The notes under the pieces: generated by a model
The model's database searches: none
Told to the model about the DNA's origin: nothing
The model's input: the letters and a program-made list of their open reading frames with translations, nothing else
From: Prostheceraeus crozeri
Lineage: Eukaryota > Platyhelminthes > Polycladida > Euryleptidae
Length of the DNA stretch: 64,000 nt
Reading direction: 5' to 3'
NCBI GenBank assembly: GCA_907163375.1
Contig: CAJQUW010005329.1
Coordinates: forward strand, 1-64,000
Program-made: the position numbers and the translations under genes
Shown: in pieces, positions 11,167-35,645 of the stretch
How positions within the stretch are numbered: the stretch's first letter is position 1
How the letters are laid out: every line of letters starts with the position of its first letter

Positions 11167-12268
11167 TAATAGGATAGGTGAAATATATCCAAAGTATTAT
11201 ATTTTCCTCAACATTATCTTCTGAAATAGATTCGAGCAGACTAATGCAGCTTTTTATGAACCCTTGATTTTCACCATGGTACGGAAGATATTTATCAATT
11301 TACAACATTCTACCGATCAATCAAAAGTGATTTGAAAATATTTTTCTTTCAGCTTTTGACAGAAAACTAATTGATTCTTTCTTTAGGCAGTATGTATTAG
11401 AACACAACTGAAAAGAAACAAAGCTGCAAGAGAAACAAACTCCAATGAGCGAGGAATAGACATGATGTAAAAACACAATTTTGATATAAAAGTCAAATGT
11501 TTATTTCCTAATTGGAATACGTAGCAGCTAACGCGATGATAAAATGATTATGTATAGAATAGATTGAAATTGTGTTTGTATACAAATGATTGTAGATGTG
11601 TTGATGAGAAGCACATGATATCGATGAAAGATAATTGAATAGAAGGAAAAATGATATTAAGTAATTCTATAAGTAACCATGCTTTAATTTGAGAATTTGA
11701 GCCTAAGCAAGTGTGGATTAATAATCGTTCACCATGCGATAGCAGATGGTGCAAGAAATATTAATTTATAGAAAATATACATGTACATTCGCACTTATAC
11801 ATTGCAACTTTTTTTACAACAATCTAATAAACAAATTAAAAAACTACATTTTTCAACAGGCCCTAGATAACAACACGAGGTAATCAAACCATGTAATAAA
11901 AGCTGTCGGCTCATTTTTGCTTTTAAACATCTAAATGGATCATCAATATATTTTCATCACAGGATGATGAATGATAATAATATTCAAAATTTCATACACA
12001 TTCCATCATCAAATACACAACATATCTTTAGGTAGTCTCCATGCAGCTCTACGTTGAGAATTATGAAATGTTGAACACTAGCGAACCTTCAAAAAGTATA
12101 TCAGCGCTACCAGTATCATTTCTCTATCAGATTAATTTCACATTGTCAACGGAAGAAGCACACTGACATTCGATAAAACTGGAAGTTTCGAAAACTTCTG
12201 AACATCGAAACTTGATGAAAACTTGGATCGAGAAGATTTGATGAAAAATTCGAGAATTGATGAAAATA
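11167..12268. other. 3' flank / probable 3' UTR of the TMEM144 gene
   Basis: AT-rich and without recognisable exons or transposon ends. On the minus strand this is downstream of the TMEM144 stop codon and probably includes its 3' untranslated region. I could not place the poly(A) site with confidence. Confidence 0.4.
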
Positions 12269-24528
<12,260 letters not shown>

Positions 24529-24954
24529 AGCTGAAGTCCCGCTTGGAATGACTTATTCGGCTTCAATTGAGCTTGGTTGTGCAGAATGATGGAGTTCAGT
24601 CTGCGATTTGTATGGTCTACGATTTGTCCATAACTGGTTTGCTGGTGATATAATCGGATCTAATGTTGCGTTGATGCTGCGATATATTTGACATCTGTTA
24701 CAATCAGTCTAGCAATGACCAAAAACAGAACATATCGATAAAGCAGCTGCACTCTGGATTGCAGTAGTTCACCAAGATTAGAAATAGCTTCATTGCGAGG
24801 GAAAGCGTTTTTAACACACCTTTTCAATATCGACTTTTTCTCTAAAGAATCTTATTCTCTACTTGATGTAACGATACCCTGTTACCCATGCATCTCCATG
24901 GTTGACTTTTCACCTGAAAATACTTTTCCCATCTTTCCAAACGTAAGAGTTTTG

Positions 24955-25258
24955 CGTCTCCTGGTCCAGATGGTCTCCCATACGTCGGTTAAATGAAGCT
25001 GCTGCTTCACTCTACTGTCACCTCTACTGCCACCTATGTTTTCTTTTTTTTTACTCAGGGCTCTCTGTTGAGTATTTGGAAGCTTCTACATGTTATTCCA
25101 ATTTACAAGAAGGGAAGTCGTAAGCAGACGGCTAATTATCGTTCCGTCACTCTTGCTTGATCAGTCTCCAAACTGGTGGAATGCGTAATCAGGGATAGTT
25201 TGTGGCAGTTTTGGAACAAGCATTCGTTGATAAAGAAGTCACAATTCGGTTTTTCAGT
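24955..25258 (+). mobile_element. LINE reverse-transcriptase fragment (N-terminal part)
   Basis: In two plus-strand frames one can read SPGPDGLPYTSVK and then WKLLHVIPIYKKGSRKQTAN followed by YRSVTLA. These match the PGPDGIP and WKxAxVIPIxKKG...NYRPVSL motifs at the start of LINE reverse-transcriptase domains (CR1/Jockey/RTE clades). It is a short broken piece just upstream of TMEM144 exon 1, in the opposite orientation. Confidence 0.75.
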
Positions 25259-26150
25259 AGACCTACCTGTAAGTATGATCATTAATGAATTTGTCGACTG
25301 TACTTTGTAAACCTACTTGTTGTAAATTTGCTTTGCCTTGGTGCTTTATGCATTTATGGGTGTAGTAGAATAATAATAATAGACTTAACAATCTGAATGA
25401 AATAACATGTTTTGATAATTTACTTCAAATATGGTACATAAACAAAATTATGTTTAAGAAATTGAATTCAGATGCAATGAAGGTTTGCTGGTATTGAAAT
25501 GCTCTCAGGTCCCTGACTTTATCAATAATTAATTTAGTTAGAATATTACTGAAAATGGCAACAATGTTTGATTGATAGGGTGGTAAGTCATCAGGCAATC
25601 TCTTTTTTGGGTTCCATGCTAAACAATACAAGCAGCGTTTACGGAATTGTGATAGACATATTCTATATTTATGCTCCTGTTTAATCTGTCTGATTTGATC
25701 ACGAAATCAGTTGTATATGGAAAGGTTCAAGGCAATCACTATAAGGCTTGCATGATTGACCTATAAAATGAATGCACACGCATTGACTGAATTAGCTAAA
25801 CAGTTGACTAAAACGATGATTTAATGGCAACAGGGATGCAAATCAAAATTCCAAATGACAGAAGAACAAAATCTTGCAACAAACTTTATCTCTGTGCAAT
25901 TGATCGGTGTGTCGCAGTTACTGGTGCTTTAATTAAGAGGTCGCAAATTCTTTTGGCTGGCTCACTTGGCGTCTAAGCTGATGACCGCAAACTGGAGGAT
26001 ATTATGGACTGAACTTCCTATTCACTCTAGAATCTACAAAATAATCTGAACAAAGGAATCGATTATTGACATAATTGAAGGTTACTGAATTGTTGTAGGG
26101 TGCTCCGTTTCTTAACCAGATTGATTTCAAGCAGATGCAAGTGTATCATA
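25259..26150. other. Intergenic stretch
   Basis: AT-rich sequence without a recognisable gene or transposon end, between a LINE fragment and the Tc1 element. Confidence 0.4.
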
Positions 26151-27805
26151 CAGATTGTTTCATAAAAAATGGATCACCCTTAAACATCGCCTTAACTTCA
26201 ACTTTGTCTAACTCCACCAAACTTGAACGAATTTCTCTGAAATTTGGAAGATATGTCAGTTGTACTTACTAATATCATTGTTCGAAATTTCAAGCATGAA
26301 TATTGAGTTGTTTTCCTGTTGTAGATAAAAAAGTAGTAGATAATTTGATCTTCATTTATCAATGTTACACAAAATCATACCTCACTCTTATAAAATTACA
26401 TTTGTTTCCTTTGTTATGTAATATGTTGTTCTACAAGCCAAAAGCTATCAAGCAAAACAAAAATAAAGAAAATCGGTCAATCAGAGCCAGTATAGCACCA
26501 TTATTTATCAACAATAATGTAACTGCTACATGTGATAAACTGGACTTCATGTTCCATAGCTTCCTGACTTCGTTGCGGTGGTGTTGACAGCACTGCTGAT
26601 TGCTTTCAGCTAGAAATCTATCTCTTACCGGTTGAAAACAATACAAAGCACAAATGAACAATAACGAGATCGCATTCACAAAAGGCAAAGTGTCAGCCTT
26701 GCTAGAACTAGGGTTTTCTTTGCGAGCTACAAGCAAGCGACTAAATGTCCCTTACACAAATGTGCATCGATGGCATAATGATGATTTTCGACTCTGTCGT
26801 AAAGAGGGCTCTGGCTGTCCACGCAAAACATCCAAACGTAGAGACCGCCTATTTTGAGATTTGTTAAAGTTGATCCAAGTCTCTCATTAACTGAGATGGC
26901 TGCACTAGACTCGTCTATTTCTAAGTCCACTATTCGTAGAAGACTTATTGAGTCGAATTTCAAGAGCTGTAAGAGGCCCTCTCAGATCGAATTATCAGAT
27001 CAGCATACAAAAAGATGTCTCAGATGGGCAATGAGTCATTGTCACTGGCGAAATCAATGGGATCGGGTTGTCTGGTCTGATGAGGCATCAGTCCTTCTGA
27101 AGGATAGTGATGGTCGATTGAGATTATGGATAAAATCTGATCAGGAAATTCCGAGACATTTACATCGTCCCCGGGTACAAGGTGGTGCGACTCTACTGAT
27201 TTGGGCTGGCATTTGGACTAATGGCCGCTCTGAACTTCACATACAGCAAGGAACCATGAATTCTGAACGCTATGTGAATGTTTTACGAATGAACATTGGC
27301 CAAATGACAGATCAACTTGGTGATCCATCGACTTGGTTATTTATGGATGATAATGCTACGTGTCACAGGAGTAGTAGAGTTAACTTATGCAAGTCTCAAT
27401 TAGGGCTTAGGACATTATCTTGGCCAGCTCGTTCTCCTGATCTGAATCCCATAGACAATGTATGGAGTATTCTAAAACGTGACGTTCGTCGTTCACTGCT
27501 ACCTACAGATGGCGTATCACAACTTACGTCTCTGTTAAAAAGAGAGTGGAGAAAGTTAGATCAGTCAAAAATCAACGATATCATCGAATCAATGCCTAGA
27601 CGAATTGGTAATGTCATTGACAATAAGGGTAGGGCCACAAAATATTAGCTTCTTAAGAACCGTTACTGTATCATAGCTTATCAGATTATATAAGGACATT
27701 TAAATATATTAGGGACATGAAATAACATGAAAAATGCTTTCTGTATCATACTTATGTTTTATTTAGTCAAATTTTAGGATGATCCACTTTTTATGAAACG
27801 GACTG
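26151..27805 (+). mobile_element. Tc1-type DNA transposon, nearly complete
   Basis: Bounded by TA at 26149-26150 and 27806-27807. The right end, read as reverse complement, is CAGTCCGTTTCATAAAAAGT followed by GGATCATCC. The left end is CAGATTGTTTCATAAAAAAT followed by GGATCACCC. The 1,655-bp element holds a transposase split by one frameshift. Its long 500-bp left flank and short right flank are reproduced by the truncated relatives at 31503-32655 and 36944-37247, so the family was active in this genome. Confidence 0.92.
26654..27648 (+). pseudogene. Tc1-type transposase with DD34D triad, one frameshift
   Basis: The enzyme would cut and rejoin DNA at the element's inverted repeats. It opens MNNNEIAFTKGKVSALLELG, with a helix-turn-helix (SLRATSKRLNVPYTNVHRW), then GSGCPRKTS in place of the usual GRPR hook. 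After the only frameshift near 26850 the frame runs open to TAA at 27648. Catalytic residues are the Asp of VVWSDEAS, the Asp of FMDDNAT and, after 34 residues, the Asp of SPDLNPIDNVW. Tc1 enzymes normally have Glu there. The remainder, about 330 aa in total, is full length. No other stop is visible, so the copy is young. Confidence 0.88.
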
Positions 27806-27829
27806 TAGCTAAATTGAAAGCTGAGAATG

Positions 27830-28260
27830 CGAAGTCTCGAATGATGTATGACACGTTCATGTACGACGTGATTGGAAAGCATGAGAATCGATTGAACTTC
27901 GACATAATTTAGGTGGCCAGCTTTTTGTGATCAATAATGTAATGCCAGCTAACGTGAGGTGTTGTTGTTATTGTTATTGTTGCACATAAACATCGATTGT
28001 CATGACGCTTTCATTATTTCTAACAGCAATTCGACCAAGCTACCGGTTACGTAGAATGTCGTATTTCCGCCTGCTGTTGGAGAATTGTGCCCTAAAAGTG
28101 GAATCATAATCACAAAAATGACAAATCTCATTCTGAGTTTTAAGTGAATGTTGTATCATCACGTCATTGAGTGCATCAAACTCGGAAGTACATGGATCTA
28201 CATAAACAAATGATCTTTGACCCTCCATAACTTGCAAGACGACTGGAATCACAACTTAAG
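27830..28260. repeat. Dispersed-repeat fragment and unannotated DNA
   Basis: The first 100 bases share a block with 15650-15745 (see there). The remainder carries no recognisable coding or transposon end. Confidence 0.4.
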
Positions 28261-28539
28261 AATTGTCGTTTTACTGATGTTGGGTGACAATCTGCGAATT
28301 AAATATAATAAGAAGCTGGCGCCCGAATTTAGGAAGAAAATGTCAGTAGTTCTCACACTAAGGGTGTCATTTCTCTTTTGTTGAAGACATCGAGTGAATA
28401 ATTGAAAAACATTTCATGATCACTCAAATCTCTCATGCAGCGGGAGCGGGAAGGTTTTGTTTTCAGCAGTTTTAGAGGGCACAAAAGTTCCATTTCGTCG
28501 TCACTTCAGCTATTTATCGCGATTTCTGAATGCTACACA

Positions 28540-29760
28540 TGCAGGAAGTATAAACGGCGTGCTCTAAAGAGGTTGATCAATAATCATGCCTAGACGTCTG
28601 CACAGCTCTGCCGATGTAGGCAGGCAAAACTCTGCAATAACCCAGAGATTGCGAAAATAACTCTACGGATATGTAAACTCTGCAGAGGAAAGGATAAACC
28701 AACCTTGATTGGTTCAATACAGTTGGTAATCACTAAACAGACTTATCATGTCTCGCTTCCATCGATGATATTGCTACCGAGCTTTGTACCACCCTCAAGG
28801 ACTCATTTGCTATCATATAAGATTAAGGAGAAGCTTATGGTTTTACCTAAGCTTTTCTGGATACCCAAGTTTCACGAAAATCCGTATGAAAGCACGTTCA
28901 CAGCTGATGAGAAATAGTACACTTCCACAAATTTGGTCATCCTTGTAAACAAAAGCTTGCTGTTGCTAGGATATTTAATAGAATTTAATTTACATACCTT
29001 TAAACTATAGATTTACATGTAGTAGTTTTTGCCTCTTCATCAGGAACATTTCGGGTGCGAATGCTTTTTGTAGCATTAACTCCTGTGGGGGAATTTCTAG
29101 ACAGGATGTCAGGGATTATTTGCCAAATAATTTCTCCACAATTTATGCTACTCTTGATATGAACCAGGTTAAGGAATCTTTAGGAGAATTACGTGACTTA
29201 ATAACAACTCCAAGGAATTACTCTGCGTTGGATATTATAAAACTTTTTCATCGAAGAGATGCACATGTACATGGGTTGTCACCGCTGTTCCAGGGTCCAA
29301 TTCCTTGCTTCTATTGATTTCATCATGGACAACACTTTTGTTGCCTTCGGAGGGCTTGTCCCTACGCAAATTCGAGGCATTCCTATGAGTGGTTATTCCA
29401 GTTTACCATTGGCATTCCTCATTGGAAGAGCATAAGCTCTTCCTAGGTGATAGGGAGTTCAGATGCCTGACGTGTCTTCTTGCTACCAAGTAAATTTGTC
29501 TTCGTCAAACTTCTCTTAGACACCACCAGGGGCGTCGATGACATTTTCTTCTTCAATTATAGGCAAGATGATCACTTGGCTAGTAGAAGCGGCATTAATG
29601 ATAAATGCCTGAAATATTTGGACCATGGATTGTAATTTGGATTAAAATCAAGATACAAAGTGATGACAATTGCACCACGGAAGTCTACCATAAAGTCTAC
29701 CACAGAATCAGATTCATCTGCGCGCTTTTCGGTTTCCTAGAATGGAAGGGTTATGTAGCT
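28540..29760 (+). mobile_element. Penelope-like retroelement fossil (reverse-transcriptase part)
   Basis: Short plus-strand pieces read in order like a Penelope-like element reverse transcriptase: PKLFWIPKFHENPYESTFTA (family pattern PKLYWIPKLHKNP), then FIMDNTFVAFGG...GIPMSG (family pattern FLVDNIFVxFGG...GIPMG), then a GVDDIFFFN piece near the catalytic Asp-Asp. It is an old broken copy with several interruptions. No GIY-YIG endonuclease was recognised downstream. Confidence 0.65.
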
Positions 29761-30004
29761 TCAATATCGAAATGGCACATCACAGAATTAGACAACTTGC
29801 TCCTTCTCGAATGGATAATTCGTGTATCGCTTGCTATTGGAAATGGCAAACAATAAGCTGTCAGCAGAGGACACCCGAGCCAGTGAGAGAGGCATGCGTA
29901 CGTGCTGTGATAACACACCACCAAAACACACATCGCCTGGCTAACATTCGATTCAGTGCATGAACTATACAGTGAGCAATGCCGAGGAGAGGATGGTGAA
30001 ATCA

Positions 30005-30312
30005 TCAAATGAACTAATTTTCGTGCGCCTGCTACTTTCTTTAATAATGATCGGAAGGGCCAACATTATGGAGAAAACTTGTGGGCAATGATCTGAAGTC
30101 TTCGAATCTGAGGGCATTGTGGCAATCGAAGCACTTTGCTCGAACTCACATTAATCCGCAAGCGACGCACGACTTTTTTCATATCTCTGTAAGGTATTGG
30201 GAATTCCTTTTTGCCCACTTAATAGGTTCCTCGATGTGCCGTCGATTTCGCATTAATCACACTTCTAGCAAACCGAAGCAGATAAACAAAATATTTAATT
30301 CTGTGGTTTAGA
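30005..30312 (+). repeat. Dispersed repeat A, copy 2
   Basis: Collinear with 14940-15240 in the same orientation: CGTGCGCCTGCTACTTTCTT, AACATTATGGAGAAAACTT, GGGCAATGATCTGAAGTCTT, TTTTTGCCCACTTAATAGGT and a closing TTTAATTCTGTGG. It diverges by small substitutions and indels. Confidence 0.65.
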
Positions 30313-30985
30313 ATTTTAGTGGTTCTATATACTTTTCCTGAAAGTATAGTATGCTACTTGATGCTTGCTTAAATATCTTTGCTGTCCAAATTATTAGGTT
30401 TGCTAGAATTTCTTGAAATGCATCTGTCTTCGTATCACAACAAACGGTATTTTCAATGTTTTCTAGAAGAGAAATTGCAAAATTGATCCCCTTGTGAATT
30501 CCTGAATCAAATCCTTCTCAAAAATAGATTTCTCGTCTATAATTGTCTGCATTTTGCTTTTTTTGCTATGCCTCCTCAGGTAGGGAGAGGCCTGCCTAAT
30601 CGTTCAATCGATGAGGTCGGCCCGGCCCCGCCATGTGGTGCAGGTTGAGATTAGGGGCTGAAACCTTGCTTTATACAGCCACATGGTTCCTCCCTGATGT
30701 CTCCTTGCATATACAGCTACATAACTTAAGTCTCTTCAGGTTTCTATATTTCTTCATTTATATTTTCAGTTAACGCTTCGTCATACTTTATGCCACTCCT
30801 CTTCTTTAGTCAATTAAAATTGAAAATAAACAATTGGCCATTAATAATTTTTCCTGCCTCTTGAAACTTTAGCTCGCCTAGCCCTTATATTTGTATCATG
30901 TATCTAACTCGATATCAGGGCATATGCCTATGCTTCAAGTATTAATTGTAATTATGCACAATGTTCTTTTGATAATCTAATTGGC
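30313..30985. other. Intergenic stretch
   Basis: No gene, RNA or transposon end recognised. A moderately G+C-rich patch lies near 30570-30670, with no open frame of note. Confidence 0.4.
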
Positions 30986-33228
30986 TTGTCCTACAACGCA
31001 TCACTAATTAAATGAAAGCTTAATGATGCCTCATTTAACTGTCAGTAAAAGGATGCCGTCCATAAACGCGTCACTTATTTTGCTTCATTTAACCGTCAAA
31101 ATCTAAGGGTGTTCACGAACGCGTCATAAAAAATGTCATTCATTAATGGAACCTAAATGAAAGCAGAATATTTTAAAGGACCTTCATTTACGTTTAACTG
31201 ACTGGCATATCGAACCAGAGTTATCGATGTCATTGAACAAGTCGTTGAATAATCTTTTTCAAACGCATGACAGAGTCCATGAGACGATTTGCTTTCAGAA
31301 TCAGCTGACCAAGGATTGAATCTTGGTTATACCTACATGTATGATCATTTTTTATAGTTGCGGAATACCTTGTAATTAATGGAATTAATTTATAAAAGTA
31401 ATTTTTTTGTCAAGATCACAATAATTTGTCAAGATCAATGCCGATTTGCCCACCTCCTATCTTTTCCTTTCTCCTGTGAGTTCGCATTTAGCGAATCTAA
31501 TACAGTCCGTTTCATAAAAAGTGGATCATCCTAAAATTTGACTAAATAAAACATAAGTATGATACAGAAAGCATTTTTCATGTTATTTCATGTCCCTAAT
31601 ATATTTAAATGTCCTTATATAATCTGATAAAAATAGATACACAAACGGTAAGACTTTAGAAAATATTTGTTGCCCTACCCCCCTTAGTCTTATTATTATT
31701 ACCAATTACCAATTCATTTGATCATGATATCGTGATTTTTTTTGACTTTTAATTTTCTAACTTTCTCTTTTTTATTTTAACAGTGACGTAAGTTGTGATG
31801 TAGGTCGTAGGTAGCAGTGAACTTGTACGTTACTTTTAATTAAACTCCATTCATTTTCTTCTCAGATCAGGAGAACAGAAACGACTGGCCAGATAATGTC
31901 CATATGCTTATCAAACAGAAAACATTTTCCCCTCATCAGACCAGACAATGCCTCATTTCACCAGGACCGGCCGATGACTTCGGATTCATGACCATCACAA
32001 ACGTCTTTTTGATATGCTGATCTGATTTTCGTAGAGGGATCTGAATAATTCGATCAATGAGGGCTCTTACAGCTCTTGAATTTTAGAACTTTACACTAGA
32101 ACGAAGACTGGTGCAAGAAATAAGGACGTGACAGATTAGATAAGCCATCTCAACTAACGAGAGATTCGGATCAACTTTAACAAATGGATTTAATTTTGCG
32201 ATCTCTACGCTTGGTTGTTTATCAGTATGACATCAGAGCCCCATCTTTACGAATCACATTTAATCATTTGCTTGGACGAGGCACATTTGTGTAAGGGACG
32301 AAACACTATTTGCTTGTAGCCTTTTGTTTTAAACACTCTCGTTGCAATCCTGTTGTTGTGCTTTTGTGAATTTCATTTCTCTTTTGAGATTTCTTGGTGA
32401 TTTTTATGTTTTTTTGCTCGTTACACCACCGATTGCTAGTCCCAAGCAATCAACTCGAAGTGCAAAAAACACCGGCAACGAAAATCACAGTTGAAGCTAT
32501 GTGACTCGAAGTCCAGTTATGGATTGACCGATTTTCTTTATTTTTGTTTTGCTTGATAGCTTTTGTTGGCTACTTATGACCGATTTTCTAAACAAGAGTT
32601 TTGCTTGATATTTTTTGGCTTGTTGTAATTTTGTGTAACATTGCTAAATGAAGATATGTGTATCGACACTTTTTACGGTATTATGAGAAAGTGTATCATT
32701 GCCTAAATTGAGATCAATGTTTTCAACTTTTTTTAGCTAAACAAGGGAAAACATATCTATTCAGAGAAACATTGGTGGTTCACAGTGATATTTATAAGAA
32801 CAAAGGAAGTTATAGTGAAATTTTCAGAGAAAGTTTTTTAAACAACAATCTGTAGTTTATTGTACAAGACCTTTCTCTATCAATTGCTTCGAAGTCTATG
32901 GATTGCTTGCTTCAGAATAAAAAGGTTTATTTACTTCATTTATGAATGAAATCTATGGTGTCTGAATGGAAAGCGAGGTAATCTTTGTCTACGATAAAAA
33001 CACATTTAATGATTTCTATGTTATGATGTCAGAATGCGTCAAAATGACACTTTCTCTTATGCACATTCTCTATTTAATGACAGTTAGATGAAAGCATTCT
33101 AAAAGACTGTTAAAAGTGAGTTTCGATGAATACTAAAATTTCAGATCTTTTAATTGACATTTGCATGGTTTCATTAAACTGTCTTTAACGTTTAATGACG
33201 GCTAAACAAATGACGCATTATAGGACAA
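30986..33228. mobile_element. 2.2-kb element with inverted ends, host to a nested Tc1 relic
   Basis: TTGTCCTACAACGCATCA at 30986-31003 is matched by the reverse complement TTGTCCTATAATGCGTCA at 33228-33211. Subterminal DNA on both sides repeats GCGTCA and ATTTAACNGTC-like words. No transposase of its own was recognised. Target duplication is unclear. The Tc1 relic at 31503-32655 lies inside, so this element is the older of the two. Confidence 0.6.
31503..32655 (-). mobile_element. Decayed Tc1 element, relative of the 26.15-kb copy
   Basis: Begins after TA with CAGTCCGTTTCATAAAAAGT, identical to the reverse-complemented right end at 27805. It then follows that element backwards: the 3' flank, TAACAGTGACGTAAGTTGTG (against 27540-27520), then GACGTCTTTTTGATATGCTG-like sequence against 27000, then the N-terminal region (CACATTTGTGTAAGGGA). 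Internal deletions and substitutions are many. A stretch near 32525-32625 repeats part of the left flank. Its far terminus could not be found. Confidence 0.8.
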
Positions 33229-33336
33229 TGCCTGGAATTTCCAATAGGACATCTGTCTCTAAGAATTTCGCAATTTTTAGGCATGACGTATTTTAATTTA
33301 GAAGTGCAATAAATCAGAACTCCTCCATGGTGTTGT

Positions 33337-34540
33337 ACTCACAGAATTAGATTGTTTAGCCGATTCACTTTGCTAGAAGTGCAAACTGATTCAAACAGAT
33401 GGCACATGCGGGAACTTGGTAAGTGGGCAAAAAGAAATTTTCAATGCATTACGGAGATAGAAAAAGCAGCTTTTGCGGATTGCTGCGAATTCCTTCAAAA
33501 TTCTCCGATTGCCACCATTCATTCAGATTCGAAGAATTCAGATCATTGCGTAAAAGTTTTCTCGATAATGTTGGTCTTTCTGATCATTATTAAAAAAGTT
33601 AGCAGGCGCATGAAAAAACGTTCACAAACTTCTCTGTGATCTTGATATCGACTGTGTATCTTTGCTATGTGATCCGGTTGATAACAGTCACTGAAACTTC
33701 ACAGAATTTGGTGTGCTTAATGTTGAACTGTCGGCTCATTGTTCGATTTCAATGGTATTATGTCAGCAGATTGTGCCATTTCATTAACGTTACATGTTCC
33801 AATGTTTCCCTTCTAGTCAAACAGAAGAAGAGACGACCTGTCTAATTCTGCGAGTGCAACGGAAAACATTGTTTTAAACATAGAAATTGACAACAATAAA
33901 ACCACTAGAATGGAAATTAAGCTTCATGCAATGCACAATAACGGCACCTAAATCGCACGCATTTTCACTTAGATGCACCTGCCAACGTCTGTATCATTGG
34001 GTTAGAATCAGTCACATGAGTAAATCGAAGCTTTTAATTGGTTCTTCATGCCCCAACTTAGTTCCCTCGGATGTGCCGCGACCTTGAGTCAATTTCCATA
34101 GGCCCTTTTCGAGTTGTCAAATCGATGTGACCTTGGCAACTCGAAAAAATGATTATTTGCAAAAATTTGCACTTGTTACATGAACTTCGTCAAGGTTTCT
34201 TCGAAATTTTTAGTCGGTCAGAGCTCGATTATTTTGAGAAAACCGGCAATTCTAAGTTTGAAAACAAATTAGTAAATTGCAATTGCGTGTAACTTGTGAT
34301 TACGTTTCATCCAAAATATTTTGATAAAACCAAAAGTTTAGATTTTTTTGTTTTACTGTATGGTCATGTGCAGGAAAATTTAAAATGTCGAAAAACCCAT
34401 GCATACAGTTAATTCTTTTGATGTTGATGTCCAATTTTTTTCCTATTCTCCAACTCCAATCTCTAATGTAGTCTTTCTGTTAATGTCTACTCATCAATTT
34501 CAGCTAAATTCATAGCACGGTGATTATTCATTGAAATATA
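33337..34540 (-). repeat. Dispersed repeat A, copy 3 (longest)
   Basis: Read on the minus strand it contains the sequence of copies 1 and 2, then continues into the part shared with 16030-16262. Its distal 697 bases form the first arm of the large inverted repeat. The consensus is at least 1.2 kb long. No terminal repeats or conserved enzyme could be identified, so its class is unknown. Confidence 0.6.
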
Positions 34541-35488
34541 ATCAGGTTGCAAATCAAAGCGAACTCTCTTTATTAGGGTCGGCACACACGATGTCCTTAT
34601 GAAATGAGATAAGACTTCTTTTGTGCTACCAGCCAGAGCATTTTTTCAATTGCATGCGCAATCCAGAGGAATGTTGATTGATGATTGATCCCATTGCCTT
34701 ACAATGAGAGACACTGCATCTAAACCGACCAGAGAATAGCATTACTTGCTGCGGAAATACTTGCCTCTCATTGATATATTAGTATATATAGTATTTCAAT
34801 GAATAATCACCGTGCTATGAATTTAGCTGAAACTGATGAGTGGACATTAACAGAAAGACTACATTAGAGATTGGAGTTGGAGAATAGGAAAAAAATTGGA
34901 CATCAACATCAAAAGAATTAACTGTATGCATGGGTTTTTCGACATTTTAAATTTTCCTGCGCATGACCATACAGTAAAACAAAAAAATCTAAACTTTTGG
35001 TTTTATCAAAATTTTTTGGATGAAACGTAATCACAAGTTACACGCAATTGCAATTTACTAATTTGTTTTCAAACTTAGAATTGCCGGTTTTCTCAAAATA
35101 ATCGAGCTCTGACCGACTAAAAATTTCGAAGAAACCTTGACGAAGTTCATGTAACAAGTGCAAATTTTTGCAAATAATCATTTTTTCGAGTTGCCAAGGT
35201 CACATCGATTTGGCAACTCGAAAAGGGCCTATGGAAATTGACTCAAGGTCGCGGCACATCCGAGGGAACTAAGTTGGGGCATGAAGAACCAATTAAAAGC
35301 TTCGATTTACTCATGTGACTGATTCTAACCCAATGATACAGACGTTGGCAGGTGCATCTAAGTGAAAATGCGTGCGATTTAGGTGCCGTTATTGTGCATT
35401 GCATGAAGCTTAATTTCCATTCTAGTGGTTTTATTGTTGTCAATTTCTATGTTTAAAACAATGTTTTCCGTTGCACTCGCAGAATAAT
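33845..35488. repeat. Large inverted repeat, arms about 700 bp, spacer about 250 bp
   Basis: Arm 1 (33845-34541) and arm 2 (34790-35488) are reverse complements with very few differences. Both encode an identical 66-codon spurious frame (33887-34087 plus, 35243-35443 minus). The spacer is single copy. Arm 1 continues seamlessly into repeat A on its outer side, whereas arm 2 stops at the ATTCTGCGAG boundary, so arm 2 is an inverted duplication of part of repeat A. Within each arm a smaller hairpin TTTTCGAGTTG...CAACTCGAAAA occurs. Confidence 0.9.
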
Positions 35489-35510
35489 CATTAAAATTAA
35501 ATTAAAATTA

Positions 35511-35645
35511 AATAATCGAGCTCTGACCGACTAAAAATTTCGAAGAAACCTTGACGAAGTTCATGTAACAAGTGCAAATTTTTGCAAATAATCATTTTTT
35601 CGAGTTGCCAAGGTCACATCGATTTGGCAACTCGAAAAGGCCCTA
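35511..35645 (-). repeat. Third, direct copy of the arm-2 end
   Basis: ATCGAGCTCTGACCGACTAA onward to GCAACTCGAAAAGG repeats 35101-35228 almost base for base in the same orientation. It follows an AT-rich linker (ATTAAAATTAAATTAAAATT). This makes a direct repeat beside the inverted repeat, pointing to replication-based rearrangement. Confidence 0.9.

Noticed and set aside
33887-35443. Identical 66-codon frames on opposite strands as a duplicated gene
   Set aside because: The identity comes from the large inverted repeat. The frame is short and not preserved in other copies of the repeat.
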